DNA from: JAWKSY01 sp041402125
Lineage (GTDB): Bacteria > Planctomycetota > GCA-002687715 > DRQF01
Length of the DNA: 64,000 nucleotides
NCBI GenBank assembly: GCA_041402125.1
Contig: JAWKSY010000013.1
Location: 59,366-123,365 of the forward strand
Direction of reading: 5' to 3'
A model generated the notes under the pieces. It was not told where the DNA came from. It saw only the letters and a program-made list of their open reading frames with translations, and searched no databases. Shown piece after piece: positions 52,768 through 60,408 of this stretch. Numbering within the stretch: position 1 is the stretch's first letter; each line of letters opens with the position of its first letter. The translations under genes and the position numbers were made by a program.

Positions 52768-53685
52768 TCAAGCCTCGCCGGACTCCCGCACCCGCCAGGG
52801 CGGGAAGAGGCGCATCGCGCCGGCGCGGTAGAGGACGACGGGGTTCCCCGCCGGATCCCGCAGGCGCGCCTCGCGCCACCGCCAGGGCTCGTCGCGCGGC
52901 GTCGACTCGAACTCGAGACCGGCGCGGATCAGACGCTCGACGAAGGCGTCGAGATCGCGGATCTCCAGGTAGACGGCGGTCGGCGGGACGGCGGGGAGGT
53001 CCTCCACGACGTGCACCGAGAGCGTGGCGGCGCCGACGCGGAACCGGGCGTAGTGCGGCGAGATCACGACGGGCACGGCCCCGAGGCGACGGTAGAAGTC
53101 GAGGGAGGCCGCGACGTCGACCGCGGGGACCGTGACCTGGTTCAGGCGGGGGCCCTCGGCCTCGAGATCGAGGACCGGCTCCGGAAACGCGCGGGCAAGC
53201 GCGGTCGCGGCGGCCAGATGATGGTCGTCGTGCTCGGCGATGAAGGCGACGAGATCCACGAGCCGGAAGGGGCGATCGAGCCGCGGATGTCGCGCGACGC
53301 GGAGTGCGTCGTCGTCGTCGAGCGCCTCTAGGCGGGAGAGGAGTTCGCCGCGGACGCGTCCGAACTCCGCCGCGAGCTCGACGGGGTCGCGGGCATCGTG
53401 GCCGGCCGCCTCGGTCGCGGCGTTGCTCATGTCGGCCGCGCTCAGCACGGCGTCACCGGCGAGGAGTTCGTCGAGACGCGTCGCCCAGAGGGGCTCGAGG
53501 TCGAGCAGATGGCCGAGGTGGGTCTGGACGGACCAGCCGACGTCGGGACGGAGCGACAGGAGCTCGGGCGGGTGACCGTGGAGGCGCGCGCGGACCCGGG
53601 CCGGCGTGCCCCGCAGACGCTCCAGGATCGCGCGGAAGAGTCCGGGCTCGGGAGGCGGCTCGAAGCGTCGATCGATCCACTTCAC
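52768..53685 (-). CDS. DinB - VOC fusion protein
   Basis: 305 residues. N-terminal DinB four-helix domain (~10-165): LFRAILERLRGTPARVRARL, WSVQTHLGHLLDLEPLWATRL, RLDRPFRLVDLVAFIAEHDDHHL, with three His (H53, HDDHH) in metal-site positions. C-terminal VOC domain (~180-300): LNQVTVPAVDVAASLDFYRRLGAVPVV, ARFRVGAATLSVHVVED, AVYLEIRDLDAFVERLIRAG, RDPAGNPVVLYRAG. The GTG start overlaps the stop of the upstream glycosyltransferase gene (GTGA). DinB proteins are thiol-transferase-like metalloenzymes; the fusion suggests a two-step conversion of one small substrate. Confidence 0.8.
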   Translation of the reverse strand: MKWIDRRFEPPPEPGLFRAILERLRGTPARVRARLHGHPPELLSLRPDVGWSVQTHLGHLLDLEPLWATRLDELLAGDAVLSAADMSNAATEAAGHDARDPVELAAEFGRVRGELLSRLEALDDDDALRVARHPRLDRPFRLVDLVAFIAEHDDHHLAAATALARAFPEPVLDLEAEGPRLNQVTVPAVDVAASLDFYRRLGAVPVVISPHYARFRVGAATLSVHVVEDLPAVPPTAVYLEIRDLDAFVERLIRAGLEFESTPRDEPWRWREARLRDPAGNPVVLYRAGAMRLFPPWRVRESGEA

Positions 53686-54422
53686 GGCCGGCCCTCCTCG
53701 GCGTCCGGATTCGCCCGCGCGGGATCCGCGCGGCGCGGGGCGTACCAGATGTCGAGGCCCTTGCGACGCCGCACGCCGTAGGTGCCGAGCAGACTCAGCC
53801 GCAGCATGGTGCCGAGAAGCTCGAGGGCGGTGTGCGTCCGCAGCTTCCTCCCCGAGGTGAGGACGGGCTCGCTCAGGATCACGAAGCGACCGCGCCGGCC
53901 GAGCTTGCGGCTGAAGAGGGCCTCCTCGCCGGCGTAGACCGTCTCGTCGAATCCGCCGACCGCCTCGAAGTCCGCGCGACGCGCGAAGACCAGGCAACCC
54001 GCCGCGAGGCGCAGGAACTGGTAGCCGCGGAGGAGCACCGGCACGACGATCCTCGCCCAGCGCGGCGTCGGCTCGTCGAAGCGGACGCGACTCCCTCCGC
54101 CGACGGCGCCGGCGTCGAGCGCCTCGATCACCGCCCGCAACAGGGCCGCGTCGATCCGGGTGTCGGCGTCCACGAAGCAGAGTCGCTCGCCGCGGGCGGC
54201 GGCCGCCCCGGCGTTGCGGGCGGCGGAGATCTGGCGGCGGTCGATGGTGACGACGCGGGCTCCCGCCTCCCGCGCGACGCGCGCGGTCCCGTCCGTGCAC
54301 GCGTCGTCGACGACGACGATCTCGTGCTCGAGGGCCACCGCGTCCACGGCGGCGCGGAGCGCCGCCAGCGTCGCGGGCAGCTCTCCTTCCTCGTCGTGAG
54401 CGGGAATGACGAAGGACAGCAA
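53682..54422 (-). CDS. Family 2 glycosyltransferase
   Basis: 246 residues. GT-A fold: LSFVIPAHDEEGELPATLAAL, EIVVVDDACTDGTARVA, QISAARNAGAAAARGERLCFVDADTRI (DxD-type metal site), then VGGFDETVYAGEEALFSRKLGRRG. One candidate membrane-associated helix (~125-145) and a C-terminal amphipathic part. Starts with TTG 54422; the frame closes by a stop just above, and GGAG precedes the TTG. Directly upstream is a REP-like hairpin. Donor and acceptor are unknown. Confidence 0.83.
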   Translation of the reverse strand: MLSFVIPAHDEEGELPATLAALRAAVDAVALEHEIVVVDDACTDGTARVAREAGARVVTIDRRQISAARNAGAAAARGERLCFVDADTRIDAALLRAVIEALDAGAVGGGSRVRFDEPTPRWARIVVPVLLRGYQFLRLAAGCLVFARRADFEAVGGFDETVYAGEEALFSRKLGRRGRFVILSEPVLTSGRKLRTHTALELLGTMLRLSLLGTYGVRRRKGLDIWYAPRRADPARANPDAEEGRP

Positions 54423-54433
54423 GGCGGACTCCG

Positions 54434-54466
54434 ATTCTCATCCGGTGACTGACACCGTATGAGAAT
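54434..54466. repeat. REP-like hairpin in the leader of the glycosyltransferase gene
   Basis: ATTCTCAT (54434-54441) pairs exactly with ATGAGAAT (54459-54466). The core CCGGTGACTGACACCGT differs from the 13.7 and 18.1 kb copies (CCGGTGACTGGCACCGT) at one base. The outer stem has changed in sequence but kept pairing, which shows selection on the fold. Confidence 0.85.
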
Positions 54467-54475
54467 TTTCGGACG

Positions 54476-54877
54476 CTAGCGACGATGCACGAGGCGGAGG
54501 CCCGACCAGACCTCGTCGACCGCGCAGACCTTCACGTCCACGAGACCCAGGGGGAGCGCCTCGGCCCGGATGTCGTCCTCGCCGATCTCGGAGGGTACGC
54601 CCGAGGACTTCTTCGGCCAGGAGACCCACAGCGCGGAGGTGGCGGGACAACTCTCCCGGAAGGCGCGCAGACGGGTCCGGAGCTCGGCGCGACGCGCGGT
54701 GAAGAGCTGGATCACCTCGGCCCGCGCGTTCCATCGCCGCCCGAGCGCGATGCCGTCCGGCCGCGACGCGAGTCGGGACTCGTAGCCGGGCGGGGCGCCG
54801 ACGAGGGCGACCTTCATGCCCGGCTTCAGGCCGAGCTTCTTCCAGAGGGGCGTTCCCGAGTATCCGGCGGACGGCAT
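54476..54877 (-). CDS. DUF3052-family protein
   Basis: 133 residues. Typical DUF3052 features are TPLWKKLGLKPGMKVALVGAP at the N-terminus, a middle VIQLFTARRAELRTRLRAF, then TSALWVSWPKKSSGVPSEIGEDDIRAEALPLGLVDVKVCAVDEVWSGLRLVHRR. The domain resembles a small CoA-binding/Rossmann-like fold; no function is established. ATG 54877 with GGGAG upstream; the longer frame above it runs into a dispersed repeat and is not credible. Confidence 0.8.
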   Translation of the reverse strand: MPSAGYSGTPLWKKLGLKPGMKVALVGAPPGYESRLASRPDGIALGRRWNARAEVIQLFTARRAELRTRLRAFRESCPATSALWVSWPKKSSGVPSEIGEDDIRAEALPLGLVDVKVCAVDEVWSGLRLVHRR

Positions 54878-54896
54878 CGCGCTGACTCCCGATCCC

Positions 54897-54946
54897 TGAG
54901 ACTCCGTGAAGATATCCCCGCTGGCTCTGACCGGCTGCACCGGCGG
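54897..54946 (+). repeat. Dispersed ~50-bp repeat, copy 3
   Basis: TGAGACTCCGTGAAGATATC, CCCGCTGGCTCTGACCGGC, TGCACCGGCGG. It starts about 20 bases upstream of the DUF3052 gene on the opposite strand. Confidence 0.75.
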
Positions 54947-55161
54947 AAGCGCTCCGGGTGAGAGGGGCGCCCGGCCCCATCCCGACCTCCGGCCCGTCCC
55001 GCCGCAAGAGCGCTCCGGGAGCGAGGTTCCGTCGAACGGCCGGGGGCGCGGGGCGGATGAATAAGGATGCGACCCGCCCCATCTCCTCAAGGGCCGATTT
55101 CATCCCGACCGACACATCGAGAAGGAAAGGCGGGCGGACCGCCACGTGAGTCGGAAGGGGA

Positions 55162-55770
55162 ATGAACATGGACGCTCGCCGTAAGGCTCAGGCGGGGATC
55201 TCGATCATCGAGATCCTGATCGCGGTCTCGGTCCTCCTGCTGATCCTCGCGGTGGGCATCCCCGCCGCGGATCGCATTCGCAGCGACTCGCAGGTCGGCG
55301 ACGTGCTCGCCACCGTCGAGCGACTCTCCGAGGCCTGCGAGCGTCACCATCGCGACACCGGTCGCATGGCGGTCGAGTTCTCGCCGACGAAGAACGGCGA
55401 GGCCTACAGCGACCCGCGCTATCACTCGCTCTCGATCTCGCAGTCGCGGCCGGGCTGGAAGGGTCCCTACCTCGCGCGGCCGGTCGGCCTCGAGGACAAC
55501 CCCTTCGGCGGCCCCGTCTATCTGCAGAACAACCTCTCGGCCTCGCCCGCGAACGGCTTCCGTCTCGCCGGCAGCCAGGGCGAGACGACGGAAGGTCCGG
55601 GCCAGTTCGTGGTCTTCTACGGCGTGCCCGAGGAGATCGCGCGACTGATCGACGCCCAGCTCGACAAGGGCTTCGCCGACAGCGAGGACTGGAAGACCAC
55701 CGGCAGCGTCGAGTGGACCGACTCCGGTTCGGGCGGCCTCTCGATCTTCCTCATGGAGCGGGTGCGATGA
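55162..55770 (+). CDS. Type II/IV pseudopilin-like protein (with prepilin motif)
   Basis: 202 residues. A class III signal, KAQAGISIIEILIAVSVLLL, has the prepilin-peptidase Gly and the +5 Glu. The helix is followed by a globular domain with CERHHRDTGRMAVE, SRPGWKGPYLARP and DNPFGGPVYLQNN. These recall GspG major pseudopilins (WKGPYL...NPFGG). It probably assembles into a secretion pseudopilus or fibre. The stop overlaps the next gene's ATG (ATGA), so the two are translated together. Confidence 0.78.
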   Translation: MNMDARRKAQAGISIIEILIAVSVLLLILAVGIPAADRIRSDSQVGDVLATVERLSEACERHHRDTGRMAVEFSPTKNGEAYSDPRYHSLSISQSRPGWKGPYLARPVGLEDNPFGGPVYLQNNLSASPANGFRLAGSQGETTEGPGQFVVFYGVPEEIARLIDAQLDKGFADSEDWKTTGSVEWTDSGSGGLSIFLMERVR

Positions 55771-56372
55771 GCGATCCGAACCCCGAGACCTCGCGCGGAT
55801 TCGTCGGGCGCAACGGCATGCGCCTCCTGATGGCGACCTGCGTCGCGACCCTGATCATCGGCGCGGCGGTCCCGGCGGCTCGCCGCGGGGAGATCATGGA
55901 GCAGGCGGACGCGACGATCGATCTCATCGAGACCGTCGAGCGCGGCGCGCAGCGCCATCGCGCGGACACCGGCGCCCTCGCGATCGAGATCGCGGCGCCC
56001 GATGCGAACAGCGCCTACGTCGGCGCGACCTTCCACCGGCTCGGGATGCGTCAGTCCTATCCCGGCTGGAACGGGCCCTATCTCCCGCATCCGCTGACGA
56101 TGGCCCACAACCCCTTCGGGGGCTCGATCGCGCTGCGCAGCCGACCCGAGGACGTCACCCCGATGGGCTTCGCCCTCGAGGGGGCCGGACCCTTCGGTCA
56201 GTACCTCGTGCTCGACGAGATCCCGCGCAACGTCGCGCGACTCGTGGAACTCCGGTTCGACGGCGAGGCGACCGACGCGGACGGACTCCGCAACTGGTCC
56301 GGCTCCGGTCGCGTGCGCTGGAACGAGTCCGACTCGCGGCTGCTCGTCATCCTCGACGTCGACCTGCCCTGA
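55767..56372 (+). CDS. Pseudopilin-like paralog without the prepilin cleavage motif
   Basis: 201 residues. The globular domain matches its neighbour (QRHRADTGALAIEIAAP; SYPGWNGPYLPHP; AHNPFGGSIAL). The N-terminus is instead a hydrophilic 17-residue head plus a TM helix (RLLMATCVATLIIGAAVPAA) with no Gly/+5 Glu prepilin motif. It is thus likely to remain anchored by an uncleaved helix. Overlap ATGA with the upstream gene. Duplication with loss of the processing site is the simplest explanation. Confidence 0.7.
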   Translation: MSDPNPETSRGFVGRNGMRLLMATCVATLIIGAAVPAARRGEIMEQADATIDLIETVERGAQRHRADTGALAIEIAAPDANSAYVGATFHRLGMRQSYPGWNGPYLPHPLTMAHNPFGGSIALRSRPEDVTPMGFALEGAGPFGQYLVLDEIPRNVARLVELRFDGEATDADGLRNWSGSGRVRWNESDSRLLVILDVDLP

Positions 56373-56378
56373 GCGCCG

Positions 56379-57170
56379 TCACCCGGCGACGGGCGGCAGC
56401 AGGCTCTCGTCGATCTTGAGGTAGCGCAGCAGCGTCCGGCGGTACTCGTCGCCGTCGGTGAAGGCGTGCTCCTCCACGCGACCCTGCCGGCGGATCCGGA
56501 GCGCCTTCGGCGTGATCCACATCGCCCCGTCGGGGATGCACAGCGAGGCGAAGTCGTTCCTCACGAACTTCGACTCCGGGGCCGACTGCTGCCAGCGACA
56601 GGCCTCCTCGAAGTGCTCGAGATCCCGCGGCTCGGGCGAGAAGCGGTACAGCGGCACGAAGCCCATCGCCTCGCGCTGGTAGAGCTGCAGCACCTTCATC
56701 CCGTCCTGGTCGACGAGACGGAAGGTCTCCCCGAAGATCTTGCGCTCGTCCGGATCGTCCAGCGCGATCGGCTGTCGCGGCCAGGGGCCGAAGCCGACGT
56801 CGACGAGCCAGGATCGCCCCTCCAGCTCGACGCGCAGCGCGAGGTGACCGCCCGGCGGGACGCCCGGAGCCCAGGCGCCGGCGTCGGCGTTCCAGACCTC
56901 GGCCGAGAGGCAAGACACCTCGAAGCCCAGCTCGCGGAGGAGGCCGGAGAAGGCGAGGTTCAGCTCGAAGCAGAAGCCGCCGCGCCGCCGCGTGACGATC
57001 TTCGCGAAGGCGGCGTCCTCGTCGAGCGGGATCGGGCGTCCGGCGCGCACGTCGAGGTTCTCGAAGGGGACCTGGAGCAGGTGCCGGTCCTGGAGGCGGG
57101 CGAGGCCCGCGCGATCCGTGGTCGGCGCTCCCGCGAGTTCGAGGCGCTGCAGGTAGGCGTTGACGTCCAT
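56379..57170 (-). CDS. Arylamine N-acetyltransferase
   Basis: 263 residues. The catalytic triad is visible: Cys67 in RRGGFCFELN, His109 in PPGGHLALRV, Asp124 in WLVDVGFG. N-terminal LQRLELAGAP and LLQVPFENLDV are family marks. NATs move an acetyl group from CoA to aromatic amines or hydrazines; some act in polyketide/ansamycin closure. It is convergent with the pseudopilin pair, leaving 6 bases between stops. Confidence 0.9.
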   Translation of the reverse strand: MDVNAYLQRLELAGAPTTDRAGLARLQDRHLLQVPFENLDVRAGRPIPLDEDAAFAKIVTRRRGGFCFELNLAFSGLLRELGFEVSCLSAEVWNADAGAWAPGVPPGGHLALRVELEGRSWLVDVGFGPWPRQPIALDDPDERKIFGETFRLVDQDGMKVLQLYQREAMGFVPLYRFSPEPRDLEHFEEACRWQQSAPESKFVRNDFASLCIPDGAMWITPKALRIRRQGRVEEHAFTDGDEYRRTLLRYLKIDESLLPPVAG

Positions 57171-57182
57171 GGGCTCAGTGTC

Positions 57183-58013
57183 TCACCCGTTCTCGAGGAC
57201 TTCCAGGCGCGCGTCGAGCGCGGCGCCGCTCGCGGCCTCGAAGGCCGCGCGGAGCGCCGGTCCGGCGTCGCCGTGTCCCGGCAGGGCCTCGGCGAGTCGA
57301 TCGCCGAGGAAGGCGCCGGCCAGGCGGCCGGCGACCGCGAGGCAGAAGCCGGGATCGCCCGGCCCCGCCGCGAGGACGCGGAAGGCCCGCTCGAGTCCCC
57401 CGCCGCCGAAGGAGAGCGCGAAGGCCACCGCCCCGAGCACGCGGACCGGGTCGCGGCTGCCCTCGGCGCCGACCGGCCCGAGGCGCGGTTCGCGGTAGAA
57501 GGCGCCGGCCGTCTCGACCGCGTCGTCGACGCCGCGCTGCCGCAGGTTGATGCCGGCCGAGATCGCGTCCTGCGCGACGGCGCGAAGGTCGCGCCAGCGC
57601 TCGGGATCCGCGGCGAGGAGCGCGTCGAGCCGGGCCCGGAGCACCTCCGAGAACCAGAAGTGGAAGTGCAGGTGCGTGCGCGGCTCGGCGAGCGCGGCCC
57701 GGACGAGGTCGGCCCAGAGGGCCTCCGCCGCGTCGGGAAGCGGAGCGCCGGAACGGGCGGTCGCGAAGGCGTCCTCGAGCGCGAGCGCGAGCCCTCCGGC
57801 CGCCGCGAGGCGAGCGCGACGTCCCGGTCCCCGGAGCTCCCCGAGCGGGATGGCGGCGGCGGCGCGACCGATCGGACCGAGCCCGGCGCCGGCCTCGAGC
57901 GGCGGCGCCGGCAGCCGCACCGCGCCCGCGAGCGCGTCGGCGCCGCGCGCGGCGGCGAACGTCTCGGCGTGGAGGCCGCCGAGGACGGCGTTTCGGATGC
58001 GGGCGTCGACCAT
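57183..58013 (-). CDS. Hypothetical protein, distant ADP-ribosylglycohydrolase-like fold (tentative)
   Basis: 276 residues, Ala-rich and helical. The start IRNAVLGGLHAETFA and a late GFCLAVAGRLAGAFLGDRL resemble the first and last helices of ADP-ribosylglycohydrolases (GAVLGAAVGDALG; AGALLGARYG). The metal-binding aspartates (GDTDT) are not seen, so if related it is not catalytic. It lies 12 bases upstream of the N-acetyltransferase gene on the same strand. I would not name a function. Confidence 0.45.
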   Translation of the reverse strand: MVDARIRNAVLGGLHAETFAAARGADALAGAVRLPAPPLEAGAGLGPIGRAAAAIPLGELRGPGRRARLAAAGGLALALEDAFATARSGAPLPDAAEALWADLVRAALAEPRTHLHFHFWFSEVLRARLDALLAADPERWRDLRAVAQDAISAGINLRQRGVDDAVETAGAFYREPRLGPVGAEGSRDPVRVLGAVAFALSFGGGGLERAFRVLAAGPGDPGFCLAVAGRLAGAFLGDRLAEALPGHGDAGPALRAAFEAASGAALDARLEVLENG

Positions 58014-58106
58014 GGGAAGGGAGTATAGACCGACCGGGCCGGCGCCCCAGCCCCGCGGGGGGCCGTCACGCGGGACCGGGACGGTCGCGCCGGCCGGGGC
58101 GCATCG

Positions 58107-59333
58107 TCAGATGCCGAGCTCCACCGCGTCGCGGGCGTGGGCGAGCGCGTCGAGCCAGGCCTCGCGGAGATCCGGGAGGGCGATGCCGAGCGAGGCGATG
58201 CGGTCGAGATCACCCTGCTCGTAGGCCCGCACCGCGAGGAGCACGTCGCCCATCCGACCGGCGCGTCGCGTGAGCGCCGCCTCGACCTCGGGGCCGAGCC
58301 GGAGCCCGTCGAGGATCTCGGCCATCGGTCGACCGAGCACATCCTCGAGGCCGCAGAAGAGGCCGGCGGTGTAGAAGCTCCGGGGGTCGGGCTCGCCGAG
58401 CCGCCGCGCCACCGCCTCCGTCATCCGGGCGATCACGACCGCGCGGCGGCGCGCGTCGTCGTTCGAGGGCGCGAGCTCGCTCAGGAGCGCGAGGTTGATC
58501 CACGCGGTGAGCCGCGCCCGGCCGAGGCGCAGGAGCGCCGCTCCGAGGTCCGCGACCTTCGTCGACCCCGCGCCCAGGGAGGCGGAGACGAAGCGCATGA
58601 CCCGGTAGGCGATGCCGACCTCCGCCTGGACGAGGGCGACGATCTCGTGCCAGTCCGCCTCGGATTCGTTGACGCGGGCGAGGAGCTGGAGGAGCGAGCG
58701 CCGCGGCATCGGCAGACGTCGTCCCTCGAGCACGACCGGTCGGCCGAGGACGAATCCCTGGAACAGCTCGAAGCCGCGCTCGAGACAGGCCTCGAAGAGC
58801 TCGGCGCTCTCGATCTTCTCCGCGAGCAGCACGAGCCCGGGTCGCGCGATCAGCTCGAGCTCGGCGTCGAGCTCTTCGAGGTCGCGGAAGTCCATCACGT
58901 CGATCTTCACGATGTCCGCGATCGCGACGAGCGGCTCGTGCCGCGGCGAGTAGCGGAAGTCGTCGAGGACGATCCGGTAGCCCGACGCCTTGAGCTCGGA
59001 GAGCCGCCGCGCGAGCGCCTCGTCGGGTTCGATGTCCTCCAGCACCTCGAGGTAGAAGTTCCCCGGGGGGAAGAGGGCCTCGATGTCGCTGAAGAGGAGG
59101 CGGCGCGTGAGGTTCACGAAGGCGGGCCGGGAGTCGGTGACGGCCTCGATCCCGAGCTCCACGAAGGTGTCGGCGATCACGCGGGCCGAGGCCTGGTCCG
59201 CCCCCTCGGGATCGACGCGGGCCCGGTTCCGCCGGCCGTCGCGGAAGAGGATCTCGTAGGCGCGCACCTCGAGCTGCCGATCGTAGATCGGCTGTCGCCC
59301 GAGATAGAAGGTCTCGCCCGGATCGCTCGTCAC
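58107..59333 (-). CDS. EAL - HDOD signalling protein (YuxH-like)
   Basis: 408 residues. EAL part ~5-195: FYLGRQPIYDRQLEVRAYEILFR, then FYLEVLEDIEPDEALARRL in place of EAL/ELLE and LDDFRYSP. HDOD part ~200-408: LLQLLARVNESEADWHEIVALVQAEVGIAYRVMRFVSA, GLFCGLEDVLGRPMAEIL. The EVL motif and lack of other catalytic acids suggest no c-di-GMP hydrolysis. The family is thought to work as a signalling scaffold. Start GTG 59333 with GGAG 9 bases upstream; the in-frame extension above is Gly/Arg-rich. Confidence 0.85.
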   Translation of the reverse strand: MTSDPGETFYLGRQPIYDRQLEVRAYEILFRDGRRNRARVDPEGADQASARVIADTFVELGIEAVTDSRPAFVNLTRRLLFSDIEALFPPGNFYLEVLEDIEPDEALARRLSELKASGYRIVLDDFRYSPRHEPLVAIADIVKIDVMDFRDLEELDAELELIARPGLVLLAEKIESAELFEACLERGFELFQGFVLGRPVVLEGRRLPMPRRSLLQLLARVNESEADWHEIVALVQAEVGIAYRVMRFVSASLGAGSTKVADLGAALLRLGRARLTAWINLALLSELAPSNDDARRRAVVIARMTEAVARRLGEPDPRSFYTAGLFCGLEDVLGRPMAEILDGLRLGPEVEAALTRRAGRMGDVLLAVRAYEQGDLDRIASLGIALPDLREAWLDALAHARDAVELGI

Positions 59334-59518
59334 GCCATGCACTCCCGGCTCGACCGCCCCGCGGGCCCGGCGGGGCCCCCCTTCTCCATCGACCACGCGA
59401 GGACCGCCGCTTGCGGGAATGACCGCCAGCCCTTCCAATCGGATCCGAGGCCGGGGGAGGAAATCTCGCGGCCTCCGGACGGAATCGGGGACGACCGGCG
59501 GTCGGTCAGGAGCGGCAC

Positions 59519-60304
59519 ATGGAATTCTCCGTCGGCGACGTCCTGAGCCGCTCGGCTCTCGTCCTCAAGCGGCGCGGCCCGCAGTTCTTCGGGGTCGGCC
59601 TCATCGTGATGCTGCCGGTCCTCGCCCTGATGTTCGTCCTCCGCGAGCACTTCGACGTCCAGCGCGATTTCCAGCCGCCGCCCCCGGGGGGACCGGACGC
59701 GACCGACCGGGCCCTCGACGCTCTCCTCGACCTCTACACGCACATGGCGATCTGGAACGGTTCGATCACGCTGACCGAGCAGCTCCTCACGCCGATCCTC
59801 ACCGCGATGGTCGTGTTCGGAAGCTTCCGCATGCTGCGCGGCCAGGACGACCGCGTCCGGGACGCCGTGGACGTCGTCGTGCGCAACCTCCCCCGCCTCA
59901 TCGCGGTCTCGATCGTCTACTCGCTGATCGTCACGATCGGCACCCTCCTCTGCTGCCTGCCCGGGATCTTCGCGATCATCGCCATGTTCGTCGCCGTGCC
60001 GGCCGCGGTGGTGGAGCGCGTGGGGCCGGTCGCCGCCATCCGTCGGTCCTGGACGCTCGTGAAGCCTCGCTTCTGGCCGGTCGTGCTCGTCGGTCTCGTG
60101 CTCTTCGCCGTCATCATGGGGACGGGCATCGTGGCCGGGATCTTCGCGCAGTTCGCTCCGACCCCGGTCGCCATCGTCGTCATGTGGCTCGCCCGCGCCG
60201 TCGGCCTGGTGTTCTCGTCGGTCGCCTCGAGCGTGGTCTACCACGACCTGCGCGCCTCCTCGGAAGGTCTGCTCGACGAGGACTACGACGCGATCTTCGG
60301 CTGA
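59519..60304 (+). CDS. Multi-pass membrane protein (GPDPase-type membrane domain)
   Basis: 261 residues, six TM helices (FFGVGLIVMLPVLALMFVL; ~85-105; LIAVSIVYSLIVTIGTLL; CLPGIFAIIAMFVAVPAAVV; WPVVLVGLVLFAVIMGTGIVAGIF; VAIVVMWLARAVGLVFSSVASSVVYHDL). The pattern (KRRGPQFFGV, ERVGPVAAIRRSWTLVKPRFWPVVLVGL) is that of the glycerophosphodiester-phosphodiesterase membrane-domain family. It is divergent from the EAL gene and convergent with the RDD gene. Its stop codon is the first base triplet of a dispersed repeat. Confidence 0.75.
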   Translation: MEFSVGDVLSRSALVLKRRGPQFFGVGLIVMLPVLALMFVLREHFDVQRDFQPPPPGGPDATDRALDALLDLYTHMAIWNGSITLTEQLLTPILTAMVVFGSFRMLRGQDDRVRDAVDVVVRNLPRLIAVSIVYSLIVTIGTLLCCLPGIFAIIAMFVAVPAAVVERVGPVAAIRRSWTLVKPRFWPVVLVGLVLFAVIMGTGIVAGIFAQFAPTPVAIVVMWLARAVGLVFSSVASSVVYHDLRASSEGLLDEDYDAIFG

Positions 60305-60352
60305 GATTCCCCGAGGACATCTCCGCGGGCCTCGGCCGGCCCCATCGGCGCC
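60302..60352 (+). repeat. Dispersed ~50-bp repeat, copy 4
   Basis: TGAGATTCCCCGAGGACATC, TCCGCGGGCCTCGGCCGGCC, CCATCGGCG. It begins exactly at the TGA stop of the membrane-protein gene. More diverged than copies 2 and 3. Confidence 0.65.
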
Positions 60353-60408
60353 GGTCTCGGGCCGACGCGAGGATGGACTCACGGACCCCGAGGTCCGGTC
60401 GGTGACGA

